This document shows positions 8,198 to 17,206 of a stretch of DNA of 64,000 nt, in pieces. Each line of letters begins with the position of its first letter. The first letter of the stretch is position 1. Origin of the DNA: Paraburkholderia caribensis (GTDB lineage Bacteria > Pseudomonadota > Gammaproteobacteria > Burkholderiales > Burkholderiaceae); contig NZ_CP026101.1 of assembly GCF_002902945.1 (NCBI RefSeq), forward strand, positions 2,542,001 to 2,606,000, written 5' to 3'. A model generated the notes under the pieces. The model saw only the letters and a program-made list of their open reading frames with translations. It was not told the DNA's origin and ran no database searches. Made by a program: the position numbers and the translations under genes.

Positions 8198-10318
8198 CTA
8201 TCGCCTCAACCAGTTATCGCGCCGTGGAATCCACCCACCCGGCGACGCCACCGGCTCAGAAACAGCAGGCGCCGGCGCGACGGGCGGTGGATCTTCGGCA
8301 GGCTTGTTCGCCAGTCCAATCAACACGTCATGCTTTGGATGATCCGGCCCGAGACGCTCTGCGACGTCGCGCAGAATCCCCTTCGCCAGATCGCTACGGG
8401 CCGCGCCACCCGGTTGCGCTGCGTCGGCAGACTCAACCGGGACAGCAGCGAAGAGGTCCCGCACGCGTGGCTCAATGACCGCCTCCAACGCTGCCCAGTC
8501 CGCATCGGAATACGTGTTGAGGCGCAGGCGCGGGTGGTAGGCACATGCGAAGTTATAGACCTTCAGGTCAAGCGCTTCGTTACGCTTGCGCAGGCGGTCC
8601 CAGCGATCTTTTGACGGGTTGTACGCTTCCGCCGTGAGCTGCTCGAAGTACTCGTCGTCGAGATCCACGGAAAAATGAATCCGGCGGTCGACAATGTCGC
8701 GCTCATCGTCGGCAACGAGCGCGCCGAAAATCCGGCTCTTGGCCGTATCTGTACCGACCGGCCACAGCTTCACACCGTTTTTGTATGTCTTGCCCTTGAC
8801 CGTTACGTCCTGATCAGTCGGGCGCCCGATGATCGGCTTATGTCTGTCCTTCGCGCCCTTCAATGCAAACACGCCGCGATGTCGACGCAGCCGGCAATAG
8901 TCGTACACGTCCTGCGTACGGCTACCACCCGAGTCCACGCCGCATAATTCAATTCGCATCGACACGCCGAAAGCGTTCGTGATCGGTGTATCGAGCAGCT
9001 TGTCGAGCTTCTCCCACACATCGGGCAAAGCCGGATCACCACGCAGCACAACGTGATCAATCGTCCAGTTGCGAAGGCCACGCCCCCAGCCCGAGATCTC
9101 GACTTCCAGGCGATCATTCTGAGTGTCGACCGCGCACGTCAGGATCAAACAGCCGAGCGGGATGGTGCGCAGTTTGTAGGACTCTGCGCGGCGCTTAATG
9201 GTCTCCCACTTCATCTCCGCGCTCTTGTCTTCCCAGCATTCCGCAAGCGCGTTGTTCACGAACGCGATCATCTTTTCCGTATCGCCCTGCGCGGCCTCGA
9301 AATCATCCATCAGCTCGGACCATGGACGCCACCCGAGTGGCGCATACAACGCGCTCAAGTGGAAGCTCGCCGTTTTCCCGTCGCCGGCTGCCGTCGGCAT
9401 CCAGTACGCGCCCTCAAAGCCGCGCGTCTTCCACACGCTTTCTGGATTGCCTGCGCCGCATCCTGTCTGGCAGTAGTACAGCACGACGCCAGGATCCGCT
9501 GGCGAGCGACGCATGCCTTTGTGCCAGTCGAAAAACTGCGGAGAACGGCAATCCGGACACAACACGAAATAACGTCGCTGATCACCGCGTTGATAGAGCT
9601 TGTCGATCTGGGAACGGCGCTTGATCGTCGGCGTGCTGTTCGCAAAGATCTTCGCGCGACGGCCAAAGTTACTTGTGCGGTTCGTCGCGAGGTCGATTGG
9701 ATTGCCCTGCCCGTCGACGTTGAGTTCGTACTCGTCGATCTCTTCCAGCAACGCATAGCGAACCGTAGTTGATTTCAGCCGGCCAGCACGCGTCGCACTG
9801 ATCAGATTCATGAAGCCGCCCGGAAACTTCTTCCGCAGCTTCGTGTTTTCGCTGCCCTTTTTATTGCTATCCCGAACACGCCGACGCAACGCCTTCGTCG
9901 AATGGCGCATCGGCTCGAAGCGGTCCAGCTCCCACTTCTCCGCGTCATCGAGTGTTGCGAATACGGCGAGGATGTTGCCCGCCGCCGTCGTAATCGCACG
10001 CCCGATGAAGTTTTCCCCCAGTGCAGAGCCACCAAGCTGGTGTCCCTTCATCAGGCCGACAGTGATGACCCGGCTGTTGTCGAATTGTCGATCGTCATCG
10101 TGGGCGTAACGCGTGACCGTGCTGGACATCCCTGACAGCGCATCCATGATGCCGACCAGATAGGGCGTGCGCTCGTTACGCCATTTGCCGGGCTCGGGGC
10201 TGCTCTCGGGAAGGACGCGATGCTGCTCTGACCACTCGGCGATTCCGATCCTCTTGTCGGGCCGTATCGCCTCCTCAATCTTCTTCAGGAATGCTTCGAT
10301 CGCTCCCATCGGCATCAT
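8198..10318 (-). CDS. Terminase large subunit (lambda gpA family)
   Basis: The 706-residue protein packages DNA: an N-terminal ATPase pumps DNA into the prohead and a C-terminal nuclease cuts cos. Residues 88-101 (VGLMKGHQLGGSAL) hold a degenerate Walker A as in gpA, and RYALLEEIDEYE at 187-198 is the Walker B/catalytic acid segment. A zinc-binding patch (LCPDCRS and YYCQTGCGA) follows near residues 270-310. The C-terminal region has the nuclease-type GVDSGGSRTQDVYDYCR and FALKGAKD. It overlaps the small subunit gene by 44 bp. Confidence 0.9.
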   Translation of the reverse strand: MMPMGAIEAFLKKIEEAIRPDKRIGIAEWSEQHRVLPESSPEPGKWRNERTPYLVGIMDALSGMSSTVTRYAHDDDRQFDNSRVITVGLMKGHQLGGSALGENFIGRAITTAAGNILAVFATLDDAEKWELDRFEPMRHSTKALRRRVRDSNKKGSENTKLRKKFPGGFMNLISATRAGRLKSTTVRYALLEEIDEYELNVDGQGNPIDLATNRTSNFGRRAKIFANSTPTIKRRSQIDKLYQRGDQRRYFVLCPDCRSPQFFDWHKGMRRSPADPGVVLYYCQTGCGAGNPESVWKTRGFEGAYWMPTAAGDGKTASFHLSALYAPLGWRPWSELMDDFEAAQGDTEKMIAFVNNALAECWEDKSAEMKWETIKRRAESYKLRTIPLGCLILTCAVDTQNDRLEVEISGWGRGLRNWTIDHVVLRGDPALPDVWEKLDKLLDTPITNAFGVSMRIELCGVDSGGSRTQDVYDYCRLRRHRGVFALKGAKDRHKPIIGRPTDQDVTVKGKTYKNGVKLWPVGTDTAKSRIFGALVADDERDIVDRRIHFSVDLDDEYFEQLTAEAYNPSKDRWDRLRKRNEALDLKVYNFACAYHPRLRLNTYSDADWAALEAVIEPRVRDLFAAVPVESADAAQPGGAARSDLAKGILRDVAERLGPDHPKHDVLIGLANKPAEDPPPVAPAPAVSEPVASPGGWIPRRDNWLRR
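9666..9674. repeat. Dispersed palindrome copy 3 (AAGTTACTT)
   Basis: Context CCAAAGTTACTTGTG, inside the large terminase gene. The codons read through it normally. Confidence 0.65.
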
Positions 10319-10895
10319 CCGTTTCGTTTTCGCTCAGCAACGCATTCGCGTCGACGGATGCGAGCGCTCTGCCCAGTTCCGCTTCGAGCATCGATTCGAT
10401 CCGTATGGGATCCGTTTCCGCTGCGAGTGCGTCTTTCATGCGAACCGGAATGTTCAGCACGTTGTCGCGCACTGTGCGAAACGCGGTGAACGCAACTCGC
10501 TGTGCCTCCGCGAGCGACAGCGTGGTTCCGCGCTCGCGCTCAAGATCCATGCGCTCGCGCTCCAGCCGCGTCTGTTCTCTCGCTGCACGCGCAGCGCGAT
10601 ACGCGATCATGTGCGGGTCTTCGCTCGTGCTCGCGACAGCCGGAAGTTCGTCATCGTCGAGATCAGCCGGCGGCAAGGCGGCTGCCGACCCCGCGTTGGC
10701 TAGTGACGGGCGCGACAGGTCGGTGAACGAACGACGGGATTCGTCGGTATTGCGCCGCCATGCCGCCTCTGCAGTCGCGGCATCAATCTTGCCGTTGGCG
10801 TTCAGTGCAATGCGGCCCGCCTGGATCGCCTTCTGCACCGCCCTATGGGTCACTCCCATATGACGGGCGAATGCGCGCATGCTCATCTCGCTCAT
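10275..10895 (-). CDS. Terminase small subunit (Nu1-like)
   Basis: The likely start at 10895 gives 206 residues beginning MSEMSMRAFARHMGVTHRAV. The first 45 residues form a winged-helix/HTH that would bind the packaging site, and the middle is a long charged helix (REQTRLERERMDLERERG) for contact with the large subunit. The C-terminus overlaps the large subunit start, suggesting coupled translation. Six GGCTACC repeats just upstream are candidate binding sites. Residues before 10895 in the open frame are probably not translated. Confidence 0.8.
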   Translation of the reverse strand: MSEMSMRAFARHMGVTHRAVQKAIQAGRIALNANGKIDAATAEAAWRRNTDESRRSFTDLSRPSLANAGSAAALPPADLDDDELPAVASTSEDPHMIAYRAARAAREQTRLERERMDLERERGTTLSLAEAQRVAFTAFRTVRDNVLNIPVRMKDALAAETDPIRIESMLEAELGRALASVDANALLSENETDDADGSDRSIPEED

Positions 10896-11200
10896 GTGGC
10901 TACCCGGAAAGACAGACTGGAAGATTCGCGGCGTCAAAGACGACTGAAGCTTCCGTGGCTACCAGAATGGCTACCGGAGCGGCTACCCGGCTACCGATGT
11001 GGCTACCCTGAAAAGTTGCTTTGACCGCACGACCAATGGGGCTCGAATTACCCTCATCGCGCAACCTCGCGGAAGGACCCAAGCCCAATCGCAGTGCAGA
11101 GCCCCCCGAGGTTCGCTCCCCGTCCGGTCCTGCCACGTTTTCGACGGCACGAGCCGTCGTTCGGCTGATTCCACACCAGCATGGTGCGAATCGGCGCTCA
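10896..11200. other. Candidate cos / packaging region without genes
   Basis: This 305-bp stretch lies directly upstream of the terminase genes, where cos is found in lambdoid phages. It holds six GGCTACC repeats, a one-mismatch copy of the dispersed palindrome (AAGTTGCTT at 11013-11021) and a perfect hairpin CGACGGC-ACGA-GCCGTCG at 11142-11159. I cannot identify the cut site itself. Confidence 0.5.
10898..11007 (-). repeat. Six direct GGCTACC iterons upstream of the small terminase
   Basis: Copies start at 10898, 10957, 10969, 10981, 10989 and 11001, all in the same orientation. Spacing within the cluster is 12, 12, 8 and 12 bp. On the coding strand the unit is GGTAGCC. The near-helical phasing suggests protein binding, most simply by the small terminase (cosB-like). 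Confidence 0.65.
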
Positions 11201-11992
11201 TCATCGCGAGGTCGACATGGCCAGCGCGAACGCAGCAGCCGCATTCGCGGCGAGCTTCTCCTCGACCGTCGTGTTCACGATGTCGTCGAACGGAAAGCGC
11301 TTCGGATACCGGGGCGTGTTGACAAAGATGAACACGGGTTTCGCAGCGCCATACGCCAGATGGGCGATGCGCGGATCGCTGCCGTAGTGCTGGCGGAGAT
11401 AGATGCCAGGCAACAGCTTGCCCTCGCGCCGAACCAGCACGAAGTAGCTGTAACCTCGCGCCCCCTTGATGCCACGCGCCAACCGATCGCGTCGCTTCGC
11501 TGTTGTGTTCGCTCTATAGCCCTGCTCACCGAACGCCTGCAGGTACGCGAGGGTCTGTACGATCTGGCCTCGCGACACATTGCCGTACTGGTCGAGCTTC
11601 GCGGCCGATCCCGGCACGAGGTACATGTCGATGGGCAATACACCGATACGGCGCAAGCTCTGCTCCATGCGCTTCACGTTACGATTACCGCCCTCCACTT
11701 CTGGCAGTAGATACTTCGTTGCCGGCGTCCCCTTGTACGACTCGTCTTTGTATCCGACCGTCGCGATCGGACTGGACTTCGTCGCGTAGGTGATACGCAG
11801 CGAGTTCATCGTGTACGGCGTGGGCCGATCAAAGTACTGCGGCATTGCCGTGCGCAATGCGTCACGCGCATTCTTCGCCGTGTCGTTCAACGCCTTCGAG
11901 ATGACGAACGGCATCTGGCGATTGATGCTCACTTCGACCGCCGCATCCAGTTGCGACCTGTCCATCGTGATTGAAAACGAGCTTCGTGCCAT
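11201..11992 (-). CDS. Phage protein of unknown role, possibly tail-completion (gpZ-like)
   Basis: The 263-residue protein opens MARSSFSITMDRSQLDAAVE and contains VISKALNDTAKNARDALR followed by FDRPTPYTMNS. That helix-plus-basic pattern recalls minor tail protein Z-type tail completion proteins, which also begin with a helix of this kind. It is basic overall. It is the first gene after the putative late terminator and so the first of the late operon. The family assignment is tentative; the position before terminase is unusual for a tail protein. Confidence 0.5.
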   Translation of the reverse strand: MARSSFSITMDRSQLDAAVEVSINRQMPFVISKALNDTAKNARDALRTAMPQYFDRPTPYTMNSLRITYATKSSPIATVGYKDESYKGTPATKYLLPEVEGGNRNVKRMEQSLRRIGVLPIDMYLVPGSAAKLDQYGNVSRGQIVQTLAYLQAFGEQGYRANTTAKRRDRLARGIKGARGYSYFVLVRREGKLLPGIYLRQHYGSDPRIAHLAYGAAKPVFIFVNTPRYPKRFPFDDIVNTTVEEKLAANAAAAFALAMSTSR

Positions 11993-12004
11993 CGGACGTC
12001 CAAT

Positions 12005-12025
12005 GCAAAAAGCCCCGAGGGCTTT
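12005..12025 (-). terminator. tR'-like intrinsic terminator
   Basis: On the minus strand AAAGCCC-TCG-GGGCTTT is a perfect stem followed by further T. It lies between the candidate late promoter and the first late gene, the position of lambda tR'. Confidence 0.7.
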
Positions 12026-12203
12026 CGCACTCGAGGCTTCGATGTTCTTTGAGTTTCGTGAAGGCGAACGCCTCCCGAACGATTCCCGACAGGCTTTTGT
12101 TGTCGTTGATCACGCCGCTCGCGCGATATTGTGCGACTGCCGGGACAGGGTTGCGCCACCTTTGCGCGGGCGCTGCGTTTATCCAGTAACACAGTAAAGG
12201 ATG
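12005..12203 (-). ncRNA. Candidate late leader RNA (lambda 6S RNA analogue)
   Basis: A transcript starting about seven bases after the TATACT box and ending at the 12005-12025 hairpin would be near 195 nt. Lambda pR' makes the 194-nt 6S RNA in the same arrangement when Q is absent. I see no convincing open frame in it. The existence of the RNA is inferred from the flanking signals. Confidence 0.45.
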
Positions 12204-12209
12204 GCGCGA

Positions 12210-12239
12210 AGTATAGACACGGTCTCTCTTGGAACGCAA
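12210..12239 (-). promoter_or_regulatory. Candidate late promoter (pR'-like)
   Basis: The minus strand reads TTGCGT (12239-12234), 18 bases, then TATACT (12215-12210). It lies six bases after the end of the antiterminator gene and points into the late genes. Confidence 0.55.
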
Positions 12240-12244
12240 GCTTT

Positions 12245-13030
12245 TCATCGTTGCACCTGTCGACGCACGACATCTGTTGCTCGCCCGTCAATTGCATCGA
12301 GAGACGCAAGCAACCCGCGAAAATGCTGTGCCCAGTGAGCGCGATAGCTCGTGAGCGATACACCGAGCGCGAGCGCGCGCGCTGGTTCGTCGATCGCACT
12401 TCGGCCATTGCCGCCGCACGCGTCGCAGATCTGCCTACCATCACGCTTCGGCTTCTGTTCGACGCGCGTAGATCCTTCACCGTTGCATGTGTCGCAGCGC
12501 TGGGTTTCGAGAAACACCATCGGTGCGCGTCCGTTGTGCGCGAATGGTATGCGTTCTTCGCTGAGCACGTTGAATCGTGTGCCATGACACGCCGGACACG
12601 TAACCGTCACGACGAGCGGAGCACGCTGCCGCTGCACGCGACCTTTTACGCCACTACCGTTGCAGTCAGGGCAAAGATCCGCCACCCATTCGATGATGAC
12701 GCGGCGAGCGAAACGCTCGACGATGTCGGCGAGTGCCCGCTCGACTTTCTTGCCGGCTCGCTTCAACCGAACTTCCTCCTGATCGAGGCCAGTGAATTTC
12801 TTTCGCGCATATTTGCCTGACCATCGGATGCGATTGGCGAGAAGCAACGTCGCCCGATGCAAGCCCGAGCGTTTCACATCCTGCCCGTATTTCATACGCC
12901 ATAACAGACGCCCGAGATCGTCAGCGAACGCGAGTGCGCCTAAAGTTACTTGGGGATCGGCAATCGGATCGGAGAACTGTCCGCGAACATTCATCGCAAT
13001 ACCGGCTTGCTCTTTCAGGTCGATGTTCAC
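12245..13030 (-). CDS. Q-like late gene antiterminator with DnaJ-type zinc fingers
   Basis: A GTG at 13030 with GAGGAGGAGCC before it gives 261 residues (VNIDLKEQAG). Four CxxC pairs lie at residues about 120, 145, 179 and 202 (CPDCNGSG, CPACHG, CDTCNGEG, CDACGGNG). The following helix (GVSLTSYRAHWAQHFRGLL) resembles the end of lambda Q, which has the same kind of zinc cluster. It is the last gene of the leftward early operon and is followed by a promoter and terminator, as Q is. It would load on RNA polymerase at the late promoter. An unrelated DnaJ-type zinc protein is the main alternative. Confidence 0.75.
   Translation of the reverse strand: MNIDLKEQAGIAMNVRGQFSDPIADPQVTLGALAFADDLGRLLWRMKYGQDVKRSGLHRATLLLANRIRWSGKYARKKFTGLDQEEVRLKRAGKKVERALADIVERFARRVIIEWVADLCPDCNGSGVKGRVQRQRAPLVVTVTCPACHGTRFNVLSEERIPFAHNGRAPMVFLETQRCDTCNGEGSTRVEQKPKRDGRQICDACGGNGRSAIDEPARALALGVSLTSYRAHWAQHFRGLLASLDAIDGRATDVVRRQVQR
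12943..12951. repeat. Dispersed palindrome copy 4 (AAGTTACTT)
   Basis: Context TAAAGTTACTTGGG, inside the 5' part of the Q-like gene. Confidence 0.65.
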
Positions 13031-13276
13031 GGCTCCTCCTCGTCGATCCGAACGTTCTTCCGTCCCAAGACCCAAACGTCCCAACGAATTCGGTTGTGTG
13101 TGCGCGGGCGCGCATCCGCGACGTGCGCACCCCCATGCGCCCACACCCGCACGTCGCGCACATACGGGCCTACGCGCACGAGGCGCATGCGTTGGGACGT
13201 TGGGACATGGGACGAGCAACGGCGCGCCGATGATTGGCATGTGGCGCGCCATTTCGTGGCGGGAAAGTGGATGCGA

Positions 13277-16006
13277 TCAGAGAGGCGCATCGTCGTCTTC
13301 GCTGCCGCCGCTCGACGCGGCGCGGGTCGGCATCTGGACTGGCTTTTCCCGAGGCGGCACGTAATACCACTCACGGTCACCTGTCGTCTCCCGCTGTCGC
13401 GCCCAGCCAAGCCGCTTCAGTGCTTTGCCAACGCGCCGCTGTTCGGCAGGCGTCTGCTTCGTGATCTCGATCTTGAGGATGTCGTCGAGGACTTCCTCCA
13501 TCGTCACGCGTGGCCTGTACTTGAGTTCGCGCGCGATCTTCACCTCGAGCACGTCGCCCTCAAAGCGCGCTTCCTGTTCCTCCTGGAAGAGCGGCTTCTC
13601 CTCATGTGTAACGCGCCACGGCGCCCAGATCTGGCCGCCTGCTTCGGCATTCTCACGCTGCCATCGGTGATACACGTGCACCGCCTCAGCCCAGATCTGA
13701 TCGCGGTTTTCAGCCAGGCCGGTGATGTCGAGAACGTCGCCGCAGCGGATGGGCCAATAGCGGCGGCCGCCTGATTCATCCTTCAGGTACACATCGAAGT
13801 TGACCGTGCCGCCAAAGACACTCTGACGGGGCACGTCGACGGCACGCTTCGCATATGGCGGCCTATACGTATCCACTGCGACAGTGAAGAATCGCTTTGA
13901 GCTGGAGGAGTCGCTTTTGTTGAGTGCATCAAGCTCGGCGAGCTCGATGACCCACTTCCCAGCCATCACTGCGTAGGAATCCTTGTCGCCAATGACGATG
14001 TTGGCGTCGGTGAACCACCGTTCGCCGAACAGCGTGCGAAACGCGTTTGATTTGCCGCCATCCTGCGCGCCTTCGAGGATAAGCACGTTGTCCATCTTGC
14101 AACCGGGCTGCATGACGCGGCCGACAGCGCCGAGCAGGTACTTGAAGCCGGCGAGCCTTGCATATTCGGTATCCTCGGCATGCAGCCATCGATGTAGCCA
14201 GAAGTGCAGACGCGGCGTGCTGTCCCACGTCAGGCCGTCGAGATAGTCGCGCACCTCGTGATAGCGGTTGCGATCGGCGACAAGAAATACCGCCTGCGCG
14301 ATGATGTCCGCACGCGGACTGAATCCCCATCCCTGACCCAGCCATAGCGCGAGGCGAGAATCGTCGGCATCAGTCCATTCACCGACTTCTCCGCCCTCGA
14401 AAGGCGGCGCACGGCGCTTCACGATACGAAGCGCAAACTGTTCGAATGCAAGCACGCCCGACCAGCGCTTGTCATTCGAAAGGATCAGGAAAACGTTGTC
14501 GATCGTCGGCAGGATTGCGCCGGATTTCTCCGCACGACGTAGATCGCGCATCCAGGTGTATGCGCCGTTCTCCGCCTCGATATCAGGGGGATCGTCCTCT
14601 GTCTGGCGCGCAGCGCCAGCGGACGTTGGGTGTGCTGCCAATACTTTCCTGGATCCGCTTTGAGAAGCCGGAGAGACAATCGCGGCCTGCTCCATCGCGT
14701 CAAGCAATCTTGCGGCACGGTTGTAGCCGATCCGCAGACTGCGCTGAACGGCCGATATCGACGCCCGCTTCATCTCGGAAACGAGCCTGACCGCCTTGTC
14801 ATAAAGCGGGTCCTGAGCGGCGTCGACGGCCGACTCGGCAGCAGGATGTTTGATGTCAGCTGGCGTAAGGCCCGCCAGGATCGCTGCCGTAATCTGAGAT
14901 TTGACGACGTGCAACCCCTCGTCGACGTGCAGGTCGTTGTAATCGGTTAGTTTCCGGTCACCGCGTGCGCTGAATCTCGGATAGATGACGCTTGCGTTGT
15001 CGATCATCGACGCCGCATCGAATGCATGCTTAAGGCCAGTATTCTCAAAGCGACGCGTTCGCTCGGGGATCACGTCGTTGCCGAACGTCAATGTAAGGGA
15101 CTCGACGCCGTGGCGATCGGTGTCGCGTGTGATGCGTACGATGTACCACGTCTTGCTGGATTCGATGCGGATAGCCTCGCCGCCGATCTCGATCTCGCCG
15201 ACATAGCCGAATTCTTCCGCCAGATGATCGCGCAGGCGCCGCTCGATGTGCCAGTCGTCGTCCGCACAGAACATCACGTGGATGCCCGCATACGTATCGC
15301 GCAGATAGCGGGCAGCGGCCATGATGTTGCCAGCGTCAAAGCACACCATCACAGGCACCACGCCGTCCGTCGCCATGCGGATCGAACGTGCCGTTGCATA
15401 GCCTTCCGCGACAAGCACGACCTTGCTGTCGGCGTTGATGTCGCCGAGCAGGAACAGCGCGCCCTTTTTCTCCATGCCCTTGTTGAAGCGCTTCGCGCCC
15501 GTGGACGTGATCTTCTGCAGACCGGCGAGCCGGTAACCGTCCGAATAGTTGAACATCGGCACGAGCACATCTCCGTCAGCGGCAAAACGCACGCCTTCGG
15601 CTGTGATCTGCTTGTGCGCGAGGTAGTCAGACTCGCCCACGTCGCTGCCCTCATGCCACTGCTGCCGCGCGCGGTTAGCGGCCAGCTTCGCCGCATGCTG
15701 ACGCTTTCGCTCCTCTTCACGCGCGAGCGCATCCTGACGGGCCCTCGTCTCTGCGATGTCTTCCGGCGAAAGCGCTTCGCCATGCCAGGCGAACGCCTGT
15801 GCGCCATTGTCGTTACCTGACCAGCAGCCGAACGCCCCGGTGTAGCCGATCACCTTGCCGGCCTTGACGACCTCGTGGAGCGAATACCAGTGCTTCTTCT
15901 TCGGGCCGTATCGGTGCGGCTTGCCGTCCGCTACAGGATGTCCATCGGGCAGTTTTGGATGCCCGTGTGCCATCAATTGACCAACAATCCCCGCAAGGTC
16001 TGACAT
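13277..16006 (-). CDS. Primase-helicase with Toprim, FtsK-gamma and VirE domains
   Basis: The 909-residue replication protein starts at an ATG with GGAGGA before it. Residues about 10-70 are a zinc-ribbon-less primase N-terminus. Residues about 195-255 are a Toprim domain (LVAEGYATA, CFDAGN, CADDD) that would make primers. Residues about 399-456 are a clear FtsK-gamma winged helix (LYDKAVRLVSEMKRASISA, IGYNRAARLLDAMEQ). Residues about 590-790 are a VirE-type P-loop ATPase with Walker A GAQDGGKS at 645-652 and GRRYWPIRC. The gamma domain in a chromosome translocase reads oriented DNA signals, so here it may direct origin binding. The gene lies in the O/P position of the early operon. Confidence 0.85.
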   Translation of the reverse strand: MSDLAGIVGQLMAHGHPKLPDGHPVADGKPHRYGPKKKHWYSLHEVVKAGKVIGYTGAFGCWSGNDNGAQAFAWHGEALSPEDIAETRARQDALAREEERKRQHAAKLAANRARQQWHEGSDVGESDYLAHKQITAEGVRFAADGDVLVPMFNYSDGYRLAGLQKITSTGAKRFNKGMEKKGALFLLGDINADSKVVLVAEGYATARSIRMATDGVVPVMVCFDAGNIMAAARYLRDTYAGIHVMFCADDDWHIERRLRDHLAEEFGYVGEIEIGGEAIRIESSKTWYIVRITRDTDRHGVESLTLTFGNDVIPERTRRFENTGLKHAFDAASMIDNASVIYPRFSARGDRKLTDYNDLHVDEGLHVVKSQITAAILAGLTPADIKHPAAESAVDAAQDPLYDKAVRLVSEMKRASISAVQRSLRIGYNRAARLLDAMEQAAIVSPASQSGSRKVLAAHPTSAGAARQTEDDPPDIEAENGAYTWMRDLRRAEKSGAILPTIDNVFLILSNDKRWSGVLAFEQFALRIVKRRAPPFEGGEVGEWTDADDSRLALWLGQGWGFSPRADIIAQAVFLVADRNRYHEVRDYLDGLTWDSTPRLHFWLHRWLHAEDTEYARLAGFKYLLGAVGRVMQPGCKMDNVLILEGAQDGGKSNAFRTLFGERWFTDANIVIGDKDSYAVMAGKWVIELAELDALNKSDSSSSKRFFTVAVDTYRPPYAKRAVDVPRQSVFGGTVNFDVYLKDESGGRRYWPIRCGDVLDITGLAENRDQIWAEAVHVYHRWQRENAEAGGQIWAPWRVTHEEKPLFQEEQEARFEGDVLEVKIARELKYRPRVTMEEVLDDILKIEITKQTPAEQRRVGKALKRLGWARQRETTGDREWYYVPPREKPVQMPTRAASSGGSEDDDAPL

Positions 16007-16179
16007 CTACAATCCTCCTGTATTCGCGGATCGATTGCATTCTGCAATCCTCCGTTCACGTTCACGTAGATGGGAAAATGCGCGCCAGACGGCACGACCT
16101 GCGACGTACACCTGAGAACCGGACGGCGAGCGTCCGAACGAAGGATTACTACGGCGAAGCAAGGAACTCGCACCGCGCA

Positions 16180-16188
16180 AAGTCACTT
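16180..16188. repeat. Dispersed palindrome copy 5 (AAGTCACTT)
   Basis: The full CAAAGTCACTTTG at 16178-16190 is a perfect 13-bp palindrome in the gap between the 16202-16582 gene and the primase gene. Confidence 0.75.
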
Positions 16189-16201
16189 TGTGATCTCCTG
16201 A

Positions 16202-16582
16202 TTACTTGCCGCGAAGGCGGCGCCATTCCGCCGCCATGAGCTGGTCGAAGCGCTCCAGATCGGCAGACGCGAGCCCGCCCTCCAGCTGGCGCCTGAAGTC
16301 ATGCCGTTCGGCTTTTGTCGCAAGGGCTGCACAGATCAGCGCGGCCTGCGTAACGAACAAGGGGACAACCGCCGCGCGCAGTGCCGCCTGGCGAATCAGC
16401 GCGAGGTTGCTGGGAAATGTGTTGATGAGCGACGCCAGAAAGTGCGAGATTCGCTCCGGATCGCTGTCCGCGATCCATTGCAGCCTGGACATGCCGCACG
16501 CAAGCTGCTGATCGATGTCGCATGACAGTTCAATCCGCTCGCGCTGCGGGTTGCAGCAAGACATTCCGGGGGAAAACCTCAT
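16202..16582 (-). CDS. Hypothetical early phage protein
   Basis: I do not recognise this 126-residue protein. It is mostly helical, with a hydrophobic segment (RAAVVPLFVTQAALICAALA) and a cysteine-containing N-terminus (MSCCNPQRER). Its start overlaps the upstream CII-like gene by ATGA at 16582-16579, so the two are translationally coupled. It lies just before the primase gene and may serve replication, but nothing in the sequence shows this. Confidence 0.65.
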   Translation of the reverse strand: MRFSPGMSCCNPQRERIELSCDIDQQLACGMSRLQWIADSDPERISHFLASLINTFPSNLALIRQAALRAAVVPLFVTQAALICAALATKAERHDFRRQLEGGLASADLERFDQLMAAEWRRLRGK

Positions 16583-17094
16583 GCCTGGCGACGTCCGAGC
16601 CGGCTAACAGCCTGCACAGTGCGCAGGAGCCGGTCGAGCAACCGTTGATTAGCCCGAGCGGCCACGGCAATGTCGTCGGCCTCCTGCTGTGTGATGCGAC
16701 CATCTTCGATCGCCTCGATCACTACGCTCGACACATCGCCCGATAGCCGTGCGGCTTCCGATGCGGCCTCCGCAACAGCTTTGACTGTATCGACCGACTC
16801 GTCGCCGGGCGTTGGACTTGCGCTCAAACCAAAGCGCTCGTTGAGCGCGCAGAGTGCGTCCAGGTATTGCGACTGACGCTTCTCTTCCATCCACTCGATC
16901 AGCAGCTCGAACATCTCCATGGAAAGGCGGTTTTCGCCTTCACCGCGCAAACGCAGGCGGAGCGATTCGGCCCCGATGCTCTTCCCACGGCGGTTGGTCA
17001 GGAATGCCGCAGCATCTGCTACGCCCCCTGGTGTGCTGCGGACTGACGTGTACAGCACGTCGAGCCATTCTGTGCCGCTGTATCTGCAGGTCAT
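16579..17094 (-). CDS. CII-like (CP76 family) phage regulator
   Basis: The 171-residue protein contains VADAAAFLTNRRGKSIGAES, LRLRLRGEGENRLSMEMFELL and a charged helical C-terminus. That arrangement matches phage CII/CP76 regulators, in which an HTH near the N-terminus is followed by an oligomerisation helix. It lies after cro and before the replication gene, the cII position in lambda. It probably controls lysogeny promoters. The family call comes from pattern and position and could be wrong. Confidence 0.55.
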   Translation of the reverse strand: MTCRYSGTEWLDVLYTSVRSTPGGVADAAAFLTNRRGKSIGAESLRLRLRGEGENRLSMEMFELLIEWMEEKRQSQYLDALCALNERFGLSASPTPGDESVDTVKAVAEAASEAARLSGDVSSVVIEAIEDGRITQQEADDIAVAARANQRLLDRLLRTVQAVSRLGRRQA

Positions 17095-17206
17095 ATGATC
17101 CCCGGTAGCTCTTTATGGATACGGCGTTTCATCCTGTTTACCCGGCGTCAAACGCTGCACTATTCGTACTCGACGGCACAGGGAATTCGCCGTGTTGCAG
17201 GCGGCG

